From positions 62,001-126,000 of the forward strand of contig JAEILR010000020.1 in the NCBI GenBank assembly GCA_016109435.1: a stretch of 64,000 nt of DNA, given 5' to 3'. Origin of the DNA: Methanomassiliicoccus sp. (lineage in GTDB: Archaea; Thermoplasmatota; Thermoplasmata; Methanomassiliicoccales; Methanomassiliicoccaceae). Positions within the stretch are counted from its first letter, which is position 1. Each line of letters begins with the position of its first letter. Below, piece by piece: positions 34,941 to 43,238 of this stretch. Position numbers and translations under genes: made by a program. A model generated the notes under the pieces. That model did no database searches, was not told the DNA's origin, and saw nothing but the letters and a program-made list of their open reading frames with translations.

Positions 34941-36751
34941 TGGATCACCTCGATGGCCTGCTTCGGGCATACCTGGGCACATCCTCCGCACCCAATGCAC
35001 ATGGACATGTCGATGCGGACATCGCCCCCTTCCTTGCTGAGGGCCGGACAGGAGAACCGGGACACGCAGGTGTAACAGTGTACGCACTTGCTCTGATCGA
35101 TGGCGTACCTGACCGGGGCGAGCTTTCCTTCCTTCCTCCTCAGAAGCGGGCAGGGGTGCTCGGCGATGACCACGGAGAGGCCGTCGTAGCTAACCGCCTC
35201 CTTCATGGCCTCGACAGTCGCCTTTATGTCATACGGATCGACGGTGCGCACCTGTTCGACGCCGCAGGCCCTGACCAGAGGTTCAAGCTTGAGGCCAACG
35301 GACTCGACCCCTCCGTACTCCCGGCCGATGCCGGGGTTGGGCTGATGCCCGGTCATGGCCGTGGTCCGGTTGTCGAGTATGACCAGCGTGAACTTGTGGC
35401 CGTTATACACGGCATTGATCAGCCCGGGTATTCCAGCGTGGAAGAAGGTGGAATCGCCGATGAACGACACCACCTTCTGATCGGTGGCCTCGGCGAAACC
35501 CCCGGCCGCGCCGATGGATGAGCCCATCGACAGCACGAGGTCGGCGCACTGCATCGGTGGCTGCACTCCCAGGGTATAGCATCCGATGTCCGACGAATAG
35601 ATCGCTCCATCCTTTCCCACCGCCCTCTTGACCGCGTAATAGGTCGCGCGGTGAGGGCAGCCGGCGCACAGCACCGGGGGCCGGGAGGGCAGCTTCAGCG
35701 CAGCGGGGGGGAGCGGCCCCTTCCCCTTGCGGACCTTGAACAGGGGGGCGAGAGAAATGATGGTGTCTGGTGAGAACTCGAAGGCCCGGGGGAGATGCCC
35801 AGTCCTCTTGCCGATTATCTCCACCGTCGAACCGCACTGCTGGGCGATGCGGCGGACCTCGTCCTCCAGGAACGGCTCCAGCTCCTCCAGGACGACGATC
35901 TTCTGCTTGCCCTCCAGGAACTTGCGCACCTTCTCCTCCGGCACTGGGTTGGTGAACCCCAGCTTGAGGATCTCGACCCCTTCCAGCCATTCCCTGGCGT
36001 ACGTATAGGTGACACCGCTGGTGATGACCCCGATGCGGGACGACCCCACGGTGTAGTTCAACGGGGACGCTTCCGACATCTTAAGAGCGTGCTCCATGCG
36101 CTTGAGCTGCTCGATGCGGCCCAGGCGGGCGTGGGCCGGCACGGTGACGAACCGCTGGGGGTCCTTTTCGAACTTCCCCTTGCGGACCGGTGCCGGTGCC
36201 TTGCGCAGCTCCACCGCGCCCCGGGCATGATTGACCCGGGTGGTGGTGCGGTACAGCACCGGACAGCCCAGGACCTCGGAGATGCGGAAAGCTTCCACCA
36301 GCATGTCCCTCGCCTCTGCCGGAGTGGACGGCTCGACCATGGGGAAAAGGCCCAGCTTGGCGTAGAAACGGTTGTCCTGCTCGTTCTGGGAGGAGTGGCA
36401 GGAGGGATCGTCGGCGGTCATGATCACCATGCCCGCCCTCACCCCGGTGTACGACAGGGTCATGAACGCGTCGCTGGCGACATTGAGCCCGACGTGCTTC
36501 ATGAAGGCGAAGGAACGGACCCCGGAGACCGCTGCGGCCCCGGCGACCTCCATGGCCACCTTCTCGTTGACGGAGTACTCGAAGTACATCCCGGCCTGGG
36601 AGGCGATGTCCTCGAGGATGCCCCCTATCTCCGAGGAGGGCGTCCCCGGATAGGTGGCCGCCAGTCCCGCTCCTGCTTCTATCAGACCTCTCGCGATCGC
36701 CTCGTTTCCGAGCAGGAGGAGCCTCCCGCCATTAGCCAACAGCCTGTCCAA
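34937..36751 (-). CDS. iorA: indolepyruvate ferredoxin oxidoreductase, alpha subunit
   Basis: 604 residues. N-terminal pyrimidine-binding domain (AATYPGTPSSEIG), central region, thiamine-diphosphate motif GDSTFFHAG...NAVYNG...LDNRTTAMTG and two C-terminal [4Fe-4S] motifs (CVHCYTC and CIGCGGCAQVCP). The start is uncertain: TTG 36751 has AAGGTGA upstream and lies just after the porB stop; earlier codons in frame are not standard starts. It continues the por operon. Confidence 0.93.
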   Translation of the reverse strand: MDRLLANGGRLLLLGNEAIARGLIEAGAGLAATYPGTPSSEIGGILEDIASQAGMYFEYSVNEKVAMEVAGAAAVSGVRSFAFMKHVGLNVASDAFMTLSYTGVRAGMVIMTADDPSCHSSQNEQDNRFYAKLGLFPMVEPSTPAEARDMLVEAFRISEVLGCPVLYRTTTRVNHARGAVELRKAPAPVRKGKFEKDPQRFVTVPAHARLGRIEQLKRMEHALKMSEASPLNYTVGSSRIGVITSGVTYTYAREWLEGVEILKLGFTNPVPEEKVRKFLEGKQKIVVLEELEPFLEDEVRRIAQQCGSTVEIIGKRTGHLPRAFEFSPDTIISLAPLFKVRKGKGPLPPAALKLPSRPPVLCAGCPHRATYYAVKRAVGKDGAIYSSDIGCYTLGVQPPMQCADLVLSMGSSIGAAGGFAEATDQKVVSFIGDSTFFHAGIPGLINAVYNGHKFTLVILDNRTTAMTGHQPNPGIGREYGGVESVGLKLEPLVRACGVEQVRTVDPYDIKATVEAMKEAVSYDGLSVVIAEHPCPLLRRKEGKLAPVRYAIDQSKCVHCYTCVSRFSCPALSKEGGDVRIDMSMCIGCGGCAQVCPKQAIEVIQ

Positions 36752-36755
36752 CCGG

Positions 36756-37673
36756 TCACCTTCTACCCGCCTCCACCTTGGCCTCCAGCTCCGCGTATTC
36801 CCTGTCCACAAGAGCCTGGACCTCGGCCACGTCCGCGGGGGTCAGATGTTTGAACCTCCCCTGGAGGCGAAGATATTCTTCAACCGGCTTCCTCTTCTTA
36901 ATCTCTTTGGTGAACCAGTACCGGCCGTCGCGATATTCGTACAGGGGGAAGAACCCGGTGCGGACCGCCAGCCGGGATACCTCGATGGCCTTCCGGGGGT
37001 CCATCCTCCAGCCCGAGGGGCAGGGGGAGTAGGCATGGATGAACTTAGGCCCCTTGATATCCTTGGCCTTCCGGATCGTGCGGATGAAGTCCTCGACATA
37101 CGCGACCGAGACCGTGGCCCCGTACGCGATGCCGTTGGCGATCATCATCTCCATGATGCGCTTCTTCCCCTGCCTCTGCTGGATGTCCTTTCCTCCCGGG
37201 GTGGTGGTGGTCCACGCCCCGCATGGGGTGGACCCGCTGCACTGGATGCCGGTGTTCATGTACGCCTCGTTGTCGTACATCACGTAAAGGAAATCGGTCC
37301 CCCGGTCGACCGCCCCGGAGAGGGCTTGCAGGCCGATGTCCACGGTACCGCCATCGCCGGCCCAGCCGACCACGGTGATGTCGTCCTGGCCCTTCTTCTC
37401 CAGCGCGGCCTTGATGCCCGAGGACACCGCCGCGGTGCATTCGAAGGCGTGATCGACGAACGGCACCTTGACCGCGTAGCGCGGCCAAACGCCGGGGACC
37501 ACCGCGCCGCAGCCCGCCGGGACGTTGATGATGGTCCGGGGGCCCAGGGCCTTGAGCAGGTACCGCATGGCCAGCGGCTCCCCGCATCCGGGGCAGGCGC
37601 TGTGGCCGGGAGTGATCAGTTCATCGTGGGGTATGGTGAACTTGTAGCGCTTGGAGTCCTCTATTCCTTCCAT
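36756..37673 (-). CDS. porB: 2-oxoacid:ferredoxin oxidoreductase (pyruvate-type), beta subunit
   Basis: 305 residues. Cluster-binding and TPP features include ACPGCGEPLAMRYLLKALG, CGAVVPGVW, the TPP motif GWAGDGGTVDIGLQALSGA and MYDNEAYMNTG. It forms the catalytic half with PorA, converting pyruvate and CoA to acetyl-CoA, CO2 and reduced ferredoxin. GGAGGTGG precedes ATG 37673, 1 bp after the porA stop. VOR or KOR are possible, but the subunit order favours POR. Confidence 0.9.
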   Translation of the reverse strand: MEGIEDSKRYKFTIPHDELITPGHSACPGCGEPLAMRYLLKALGPRTIINVPAGCGAVVPGVWPRYAVKVPFVDHAFECTAAVSSGIKAALEKKGQDDITVVGWAGDGGTVDIGLQALSGAVDRGTDFLYVMYDNEAYMNTGIQCSGSTPCGAWTTTTPGGKDIQQRQGKKRIMEMMIANGIAYGATVSVAYVEDFIRTIRKAKDIKGPKFIHAYSPCPSGWRMDPRKAIEVSRLAVRTGFFPLYEYRDGRYWFTKEIKKRKPVEEYLRLQGRFKHLTPADVAEVQALVDREYAELEAKVEAGRR

Positions 37674-37674
37674 C

Positions 37675-38856
37675 CTACCACCTCCCCGAGCCGTCCTTGA
37701 GACCGACCCACTCGACCTGCCGGTCGGCCTTACCTGCGACTGAGATCCTGAGAAGATCGTCGAATATCCATTCCATGTGCTTCACCGTCACGTCCCTTCC
37801 ACCCAGACCGCCGACGTAGTTCTTCATGACCGAATCGTATCCCATGAGGGCGGAGCGCACCTCGTTGAACATCGCTCCCCCGTCCCCGAAGGTGTAGCTG
37901 CGGTCGAACACCCCGATCGTGCCGGTCATGTCCCCCAGCTGCCTCGTTTCCTTGGCCGGGAACGGCCGGAACACCCGCATCTTGGCCACGCCGACCTTCT
38001 TCCCGTCCTCCCGGTAGCGATCAGCGACCTCCTTGGCCGTCCCCGCGGCCGAGCCGGCGACCACCAGCACGGCATCGGCATCCTCGCACCGGTAGTGCTC
38101 CATCATTCCCCCGTAGCTCCGCCCGAAGATGTCCTGGAAAGCCTTCTCGGCCTCCGCCAGCTTATCCCGGGCGATCTCCTGGCTGAGGTATATGCGGTGA
38201 CGGAACTCCGTCCACCAGTCCGGCATCACCAGGCCGCCATGGCGCATCGGGCGGTTGACGTCGATGGGGTACTCCTGCCGGAACGGCGGGAGATAGCGGT
38301 CGACCTCCTCCTGCGAGGGGATGTCCACTATATCGACGGTGTGCGAGAGGATGAACCCGTCCTCGATCACCATCACCGGGAGCATCACTTGAGGATCTTC
38401 GGCCACCCGGTAGGCCATCAGCACGGTGTCCAGGACCTCCTGGTTGTTCTCACAGAAGATCTGCAGCCAGCCGGTGTCCCGCTCGGTGATGACATCCTGG
38501 TGCTCACCCCAGATGTTCCACGGCCCTCCGATGGCACGGGCGGCCACCGGCATGACCACTGGCCTTCGCGCCCCCACTGCCCACATGAGCATCTCGTGCA
38601 TGAGCGCGAGACCGTGGCTGGAGGTGGCGGTGAAGGTCCTGGCTCCGGCATAAGACGCACCGATGAGCGCGGACATCGCCGAGTGCTCGCTCTCCATCAT
38701 CATGAACTTGGCGTCCATCTCGCCCTTTTGGACCATCTCCGCCAGTTTTTCGGAAATAGAGGTCTGGGGGGTGATCGGATATACCGCGGTCACGTCCACC
38801 CTGGCCAGCCTGGCCGCGTGCGCCGCGGCGTAGTTGGCGGTCATCATCTCGATCAT
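37675..38856 (-). CDS. porA: 2-oxoacid:ferredoxin oxidoreductase (pyruvate-type), alpha subunit
   Basis: 393 residues with the pyrimidine-binding YPITPQTSISEKLAEM, ESEHSAMSALIGASYAG and the domain II/III segments (VGVAKMRVFRPFP, GVFDRSYTFG). ATG 38856 overlaps the porD TGA (ATGA). A much longer open frame upstream has no similarity. Confidence 0.92.
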   Translation of the reverse strand: MIEMMTANYAAAHAARLARVDVTAVYPITPQTSISEKLAEMVQKGEMDAKFMMMESEHSAMSALIGASYAGARTFTATSSHGLALMHEMLMWAVGARRPVVMPVAARAIGGPWNIWGEHQDVITERDTGWLQIFCENNQEVLDTVLMAYRVAEDPQVMLPVMVIEDGFILSHTVDIVDIPSQEEVDRYLPPFRQEYPIDVNRPMRHGGLVMPDWWTEFRHRIYLSQEIARDKLAEAEKAFQDIFGRSYGGMMEHYRCEDADAVLVVAGSAAGTAKEVADRYREDGKKVGVAKMRVFRPFPAKETRQLGDMTGTIGVFDRSYTFGDGGAMFNEVRSALMGYDSVMKNYVGGLGGRDVTVKHMEWIFDDLLRISVAGKADRQVEWVGLKDGSGRW

Positions 38857-39128
38857 AGTATCTCCCTCTCCATGCGGATGGCCAGTCGTGGGCACTCGTT
38901 CGAGCATATCCCGCAGCCCTTGCAGTGATCGAGGTCCACCCGGGGATAGTCGCCCTCCTTCTCCACCACCATGCTCATGTCCGGGCAGAACTTCCAGCAC
39001 ATGTAGCAGCGGATGCAGCGGTCCTCGTTGATGACCGGGCGGATCGTCCTCCAGGTCCCGGTCATGACGTCCTCGGTGCTCTTGCTGGCCACCGGCTCCG
39101 ATGGAAGGTCGTCGTATGTCCGGTACAT
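38853..39128 (-). CDS. porD: 2-oxoacid:ferredoxin oxidoreductase, delta (ferredoxin) subunit
   Basis: 91-residue 2[4Fe-4S] ferredoxin-like subunit: CIRCYMCWKFCP and CKGCGICSNECP bind the two clusters that carry electrons from the TPP site to external ferredoxin. ATG 39128 shares a base with the porG TGA (TGATG), so a GTG one codon upstream is disregarded. Confidence 0.94.
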   Translation of the reverse strand: MYRTYDDLPSEPVASKSTEDVMTGTWRTIRPVINEDRCIRCYMCWKFCPDMSMVVEKEGDYPRVDLDHCKGCGICSNECPRLAIRMEREIL

Positions 39129-39679
39129 CACATACCCTCCAGCGCTTTGTAGGCGTCCTGGGCCGCGGCCACGTTCTGTTCCCTCTTAGCCGGGACCGAC
39201 TCCTTGATGCTCTCGATGATGGAATCTATGGACACGATGTCGCTTGCTCTCGCGAACGCTCCCAGTATCGCTGTGTTCACGATCGGCGAGGTCGCGCTGC
39301 CCAGCCCCCGCCTCAGAGCTATGGCGGTCGCGTCTATCAGCAGGGTCCGGCGATCGGACGGCAGGTCCAGTTCCTCCCGGGACATCGAGGTGTTGACCAC
39401 CAGCGCACCTCCCTCCTTCTGCCCCTGCTGAACATCGACCAGCTTCATCAGCCCGTGGTCGAGGACGACCACGTGGTCCGGCTCATAGATGCCGGCATGG
39501 ATGCGTATTGGGCGGTCGTCGATGCGGCAGAACGCCATGACCGGCGCGCCCCTTCTCTCTACGCCGAAGAACGGGAATGCCGAGGCGAACTTGCCCTCCT
39601 TCATCGACGCCCTGGCCAGGATCTCTGAGGCGATGACGGCCCCTTGTCCGCCCCGCCCGTGAAAACGTACTTCCAACAT
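39128..39679 (-). CDS. porG: 2-oxoacid:ferredoxin oxidoreductase, gamma subunit
   Basis: 183 residues starting MLEVRFHGRGGQGAVIASEI, with FPFFGVERRGAPVMAF and EPDHVVVLD typical of the CoA-binding gamma subunit. First gene of porGDAB-iorAB; all joins overlap or nearly overlap, so one transcript is expected. GAGGTCATC precedes the ATG and an A/T TATA-like box is near 39755-39765. Confidence 0.93.
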   Translation of the reverse strand: MLEVRFHGRGGQGAVIASEILARASMKEGKFASAFPFFGVERRGAPVMAFCRIDDRPIRIHAGIYEPDHVVVLDHGLMKLVDVQQGQKEGGALVVNTSMSREELDLPSDRRTLLIDATAIALRRGLGSATSPIVNTAILGAFARASDIVSIDSIIESIKESVPAKREQNVAAAQDAYKALEGM

Positions 39680-39785
39680 GTATGATGACCTCTCGGTGAT
39701 CTGGGGAAACGATTACGGACCTTACCATTTGAATGTTGCGGCCTTATTGTTCCATTTTTTAATCTTATCTTCGAATTGATGGAAG

Positions 39786-39796
39786 GTAAATAATAG
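39786..39796 (+). promoter_or_regulatory. TATA box for the COG1325 gene
   Basis: ggtaaataata is centred about 27 nt before ATG 39818, and no ribosome site is seen, suggesting a leaderless mRNA. The por operon promoter points the other way in the same 138-bp gap. Confidence 0.5.
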
Positions 39797-39817
39797 CCCG
39801 CAGGAATATGAACTCGC

Positions 39818-40267
39818 ATGGACGTCGCCAACCTGGCCCTACGGACGTTCGCCTACGCCACTGAGGACTCTGAGAAGGTCGAGAAGGCGCTTAGGTTCGT
39901 TTCCGGGGCCGAGGAGATAAAGAAGAGCAGCAGCACCGGCTACCATGGTAATCCGATCATGGTCCTGGAAGCGAGGGTCACCGATTCCAAGGAGATCAAG
40001 ACGTTGTTCCGCTCACTGGGGAAGGATTCCCTGGAGGCCCTGCTTGAAAGCCTGGACCGCCGCCTGGATGACGAATCGTTCTTCTTCCTCCGCCTGGACA
40101 AGCAAGAGGCCTATCAAGAGAGGTTCAAGCTAGCCGAGGGCGACGATGTGATCGCCATCCGGGCTAAGGTAAAGTCCTATCCTCAGAGCCGGGAGAACGC
40201 CCTGGTGTCCATGCGGAAGTTCCTGGAGGGGGAACTGGAACGTGCGGCGAGGATGAAGGGGGATTAA
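39818..40267 (+). CDS. COG1325-type RNA-binding (exosome-associated) protein
   Basis: 149 residues: LALRTFAYATEDSEKVEKAL, STGYHGNPIMVLEARVTDSK, and FFFLRLDKQEAYQERFKLA followed by DDVIAIRAKVKSYP. This matches the archaeal RNA-binding family often listed as exosome-associated (L5-like fold). The exact role is unproven. Confidence 0.8.
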   Translation: MDVANLALRTFAYATEDSEKVEKALRFVSGAEEIKKSSSTGYHGNPIMVLEARVTDSKEIKTLFRSLGKDSLEALLESLDRRLDDESFFFLRLDKQEAYQERFKLAEGDDVIAIRAKVKSYPQSRENALVSMRKFLEGELERAARMKGD

Positions 40268-40796
40268 GCGGGACGAGCCGTCAGATGACCATATCTCCGG
40301 GGCAGTCCAGCTTGGCCGTAGACTGGGAATGAGTATCTGCCATTGACGCCCGCGAATGAGGCACAGCTAAACCTATGGACGATCCGTAAATGCCCGAGCA
40401 GGCACTCTCTGGTGAAACGTGGATGCAACCGCTTTTTACTATTGACGAAAGACGACCTCGCTCCAACCATCTTTCATCATTTTTCTCATCGTCCGCTCTG
40501 GCCCCCAGAACCTGCAAGATGATGAGAGCGTCTGGCCCTACCATCGTCTTGTGATTATCTCACCGAACGGTCGAACTATTGAACTTTTCGGATGGTAAAT
40601 AAATAATACTCGTAGGTTCGGAAAAATCCCTAGACATGCTGGCATCATGCAAAGGCGAGAGAGGCGGCAAGACCACGTTCGGTTCTGCCTCGGTCCGCCG
40701 TCCCGATCCAACCGAGTATGGGGGAGAACGGGACATCACGATGTTGTCAGCTACATTCGACCACGGTCGGATCAGCAGTATGGGAGAAATGCAGAT
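40268..40796. other. 529-bp gap before the copper-storage-like gene
   Basis: Contains an A/T-rich TATA-like taaataaata at 40596-40605 and only short unrecognised frames in both directions. An in-frame ATG at 40647 would extend the next protein by 50 residues, but that extension has no recognisable features. Confidence 0.4.
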
Positions 40797-41144
40797 ATGG
40801 CTACGATGACCAAAGAGCAAATCAGCTATGTGGAGAGAACGATCGAGTCCTGCAGGGACTGCCGCGAGATCTGCGAGGAGACCATATTCCATGCGATAAG
40901 GGTGGGAGGTGAGACCGCGCAGATGGATGTGCTAGGCGTGCTCATGGACTGTGGTGGGATCTGCAAACTAAGTGAGAAGATGATGCTTCGAGGCTCTCCT
41001 TACTTCAGGCGCATGGCCCCTACGGTTGTGGATATATGCGAGGCCTGTGCTACGATGTGCGACACCATTGCGGGTGACGACTATTTCAGCACCTGCGCTA
41101 ACAGCGCCAGACGATGTGCTGATAACTTAAAGCAACTGGCTTGA
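40797..41144 (+). CDS. four-helix-bundle cysteine-rich protein (DUF326, copper-storage-like)
   Basis: 115 residues with cysteines spaced along helices: CRDCREIC (19-26), CGGIC, CEACATMC and CANSARRC. This is the DUF326/Csp pattern; relatives store Cu(I) inside a four-helix bundle. ATG 40797 is used, with GGAG upstream and ATGGCTACGATGACC at the start; a longer form is possible. It sits at the left edge of the accessory region. Confidence 0.8.
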   Translation: MATMTKEQISYVERTIESCRDCREICEETIFHAIRVGGETAQMDVLGVLMDCGGICKLSEKMMLRGSPYFRRMAPTVVDICEACATMCDTIAGDDYFSTCANSARRCADNLKQLA

Positions 41145-41147
41145 AAG

Positions 41148-41176
41148 AAAAAAAAAGGAGCAGGGGGTCTCACCCC
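41148..41176 (-). terminator. hairpin plus oligo-T terminator (minus strand)
   Basis: GGGGT (41164-41168) and ACCCC (41172-41176) form a stem with a 3-nt loop; reading the minus strand, it is followed within about 7 nt by a run of nine T (41156-41148). It would end a minus-strand transcript, possibly the short frame at 41170-41280. Plus-strand transcripts would also meet the stem. Confidence 0.5.
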
Positions 41177-41280
41177 TTGTTCTCCTTCCTGTGGAGCAGG
41201 TTCTTTCCCTGCATCCATCGGTTCGACCTTCTTGACTTGGAGGTAGAGCCTGATGATACCTTGGGGCGGTATTTTAGCAT
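41170..41280 (-). CDS. possible 36-residue basic small protein
   Basis: The frame encodes MLKYRPKVSSGSTSKSRRSN and ends HRKENKG: strongly basic and hydrophilic, unlike random translation of GC-rich DNA, and it stops inside the stem of a minus-strand terminator. No clear ribosome site or TATA box is seen upstream. It could be a small nucleic-acid-binding protein or chance. Between 41281 and 41689 nothing else is recognised. Confidence 0.3.
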   Translation of the reverse strand: MLKYRPKVSSGSTSKSRRSNRWMQGKNLLHRKENKG

Positions 41281-41689
41281 CTTTAGAGGAGCAGCCTTGG
41301 ACGCATATCGATGGACCTAATCAACTGCCCAGCATCATCCAGAGAGCACATGCCGTATCGATATTTCAGGCTCGTTGAGAGAAAGCCCCGTGGGGGCGTG
41401 GCCGCATACATTGCATGCCGGCATAGATCTATGTCCGTGCGATGCGATGGAGTTCGGAACACGGCCATGGGGGAGAACAGATGCCACTTGGGAGAGGGGG
41501 CATCGTCGTAAGAACGAGTTGTAAAAAAACCACATCTAATTTCTTTCCATGATCGCCGCCTTCGACCAGTAAGGTAAAATGAGTATTGAACTAGTGCCTT
41601 CTCGAACCGCTGTGAAGTGGCTCAGAAACCTAGCACTACTGGTCACCGAGCGCAGCCTTTTTAACCCCTTTCTTCATCACATCCAGCAC

Positions 41690-41776
41690 GCAGGGGTAGC
41701 CAAGCTTGGCCAACGGCGTAGGACTTAGGATCCTATCCTTAGTGGTCCAAGGGTTCAAATCCCTTCCCCTGCACCA
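41690..41776 (+). tRNA. tRNA-Leu (anticodon UAG)
   Basis: Acceptor GCAGGGG (41690-41696) pairs with CCCCTGC (41766-41772); the anticodon stem TAGGA/TCCTA holds the loop CTTAGGA with UAG at positions 34-36. The long variable arm and T-arm AAGGG/CCCTT confirm a class II leucine tRNA. CCA is encoded (41774-41776). It reads CUA and other CUN codons. It heads the accessory island and is the likely integration target: part of it is repeated downstream. Confidence 0.96.
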
Positions 41777-41819
41777 TCCAGTTATCACAAATATCCAGTG
41801 CGTCAGAATAATAATCCCT

Positions 41820-41834
41820 CACTAAGGATAGGAT
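41820..41834 (-). repeat. inverted 15-bp copy of tRNA-Leu anticodon/variable region
   Basis: CACTAAGGATAGGAT is the exact reverse complement of 41730-41744 in the tRNA-Leu gene. It may be part of an attachment-site arm or a transcript hairpin partner. The stretch 41835-42091 has no convincing gene. Confidence 0.55.
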
Positions 41835-42091
41835 TTTGTAGGGCGCTCGGAGCGAGATTGGTGATGATGGGTGAAAAAGGAGAAAGTAGATTTCAGCTTA
41901 GTTAAAGGACAAAACCAAACTAAGGAGAGGACCAACGACTGGGCCCCTGGTCTCGACAAGGGGTTCGCCAATTGGCTGAACCCCCTGACCAACAAGTGGG
42001 AGGTCGTCACCAACTATGGCACGACCGTCTTGGGCGACTCCCCGTGGATGATGATCGTCCTTCAGAAGGGAGTCTGTTACGACACAACTGG

Positions 42092-42598
42092 TCATCCGAA
42101 GGCCATTCGGCGGACCCTGGATGACCAGTCCCAGTCCTCCCCCTCTTTTTTAAGAAGGCCCATCTTCTCCAAGATCTTGCAGGTGCCGAGCCTGGGCGCC
42201 TCTATCCAGATGGGGTCGGCCTCCCTGTGGGCCTCGAAGAAGTCCCACATCATGAGCCGCCCCAGGCCCGTCCCCCGCTCGGTGGCCACCACGAACAGCT
42301 GCCTCAGGCACGGCTCCCGCTCCCTCCCGGGGGTCTTCTCGGTCCAGACGTAGTAGCCGATGGGGTGCTGCCGGTACCACACTATCTTGGCCCGCTGCGT
42401 TCGGGGGTCGAACCGCTTGAAGCCGATGGTTTCTCGCCCTCCCGACTCCCTCAGGAGCTCGATGATGGCCCGGTCCTTGTAGTCCCGGGCCGTGGTCAGG
42501 GAGTAGTCCTCCAGGCCCCAGTCCACCACATCGTAGCGGCCGATCTCGGTGCCCCTGCGGTGCTCCCGGTAGGCGTTAATGTCGAGCTCGTTCCTCAT
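42092..42598 (-). CDS. GNAT-family acetyltransferase
   Basis: 168 residues. The acetyl-CoA-binding core is LRQLFVVATERGTGLGRLMM (motif A with the R/Q-x-x-G-x-G/A loop varied to ERGTGLG), followed by a short helix and WIEAPRLGTCKILEKMGL. Substrate unknown. AGGGGGAAAC stands before ATG 42598. The zinc-ribbon frame just upstream on the same strand may form an operon with it. It lies in the first module of the tRNA-Leu island. Confidence 0.8.
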   Translation of the reverse strand: MRNELDINAYREHRRGTEIGRYDVVDWGLEDYSLTTARDYKDRAIIELLRESGGRETIGFKRFDPRTQRAKIVWYRQHPIGYYVWTEKTPGREREPCLRQLFVVATERGTGLGRLMMWDFFEAHREADPIWIEAPRLGTCKILEKMGLLKKEGEDWDWSSRVRRMAFG

Positions 42599-42656
42599 GT
42601 TTCCCCCTATCCCGTTCTTGCACGATGAAGGAACCGCCCCGCCCTGATGATCGCCA

Positions 42657-42865
42657 TCACGCCCCCTTCCTACTGAAGTAGGGGAGGTCCACGTTCTTGG
42701 TCCAGGGATGGTTCCAGTCTACATTGTGGACCTTCATCTCGTAGCGGCACTCCGCGCACTTGAGGCCCCCTCCGTGGGTCGCCATCCACCTCCGCCGATA
42801 GTCGGGATCTCGTGGCCGCACGAGGGGCACTCCCTCGGTATGTGGCCGATGTTGCCTCCTGTCAT
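42657..42865 (-). pseudogene. zinc-ribbon protein split by a frameshift
   Basis: From ATG 42865 (GGAGGTAG upstream) the frame begins MTGGNIGHIPRECPSCGHEI, carrying the first cysteine pair, then runs out of frame near 42790. The second pair is in another frame, which begins at ATG 42785 (MATHGGGLKCAECRYEMKVH) and continues to a stop at 42657. Joined, they make one four-cysteine ribbon of about 68 residues. Either a 1-nt indel disabled it or two short peptides are made. Confidence 0.5.
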
Positions 42866-43037
42866 GTCCGTTCTACCTCCGCACCGGGATATGAACCGGA
42901 CCCACCCTTTCCCTCGCTAGTGGGTAGCCTACTCGTGCCAGGTCTGCTTGGACCGCACTATAGCGTAGGACCACCCACAAGGCAGTGGTGGAGATCTCAT
43001 GTACCCGACGTCCCAATATGAGATAGCTTTCCCTGCC

Positions 43038-43090
43038 ACTTAGGATCCTATCCTTAGTGGTCCGGAGTTCAAATCGCACCCCCTGCACCA
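43038..43090 (+). repeat. tRNA-Leu 3' fragment (attachment-site-like)
   Basis: Bases 43038-43063 are identical to tRNA-Leu 41723-41748 (26 bp, from anticodon loop through variable arm). Bases 43064-43090 diverge from that gene but keep a T-loop TTCAAATC and an acceptor end CCCCTGCACCA, with a different T-stem. No 5' half is present, so it is not a functional tRNA. Confidence 0.8.
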
Positions 43091-43238
43091 ATCATCTATA
43101 TTCTGCTTGTTGACCTCGATGTGGCCGTTAGGGACGACCCGGGGAGGGCAACTATAGTAAATTTCTGATTTTCCTCATAGCGCAGATATTTGTACTCGGG
43201 GTTCGGCCATCGTTAATGGTGATAGCATCAGAAAGTTC

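Noticed and set aside
35795-36853. 352-residue plus-strand frame and similar ones over the por/ior operon
   Set aside because: Antisense shadows of iorA, porA and porB without homology or promoters.
41871-42353. 160-residue plus-strand frame after tRNA-Leu
   Set aside because: The second half is antisense to the GNAT gene; the first half (with NWLNPLTNKWE) matches nothing known and has no promoter or ribosome site of note. Left out, though a small relic gene is possible.
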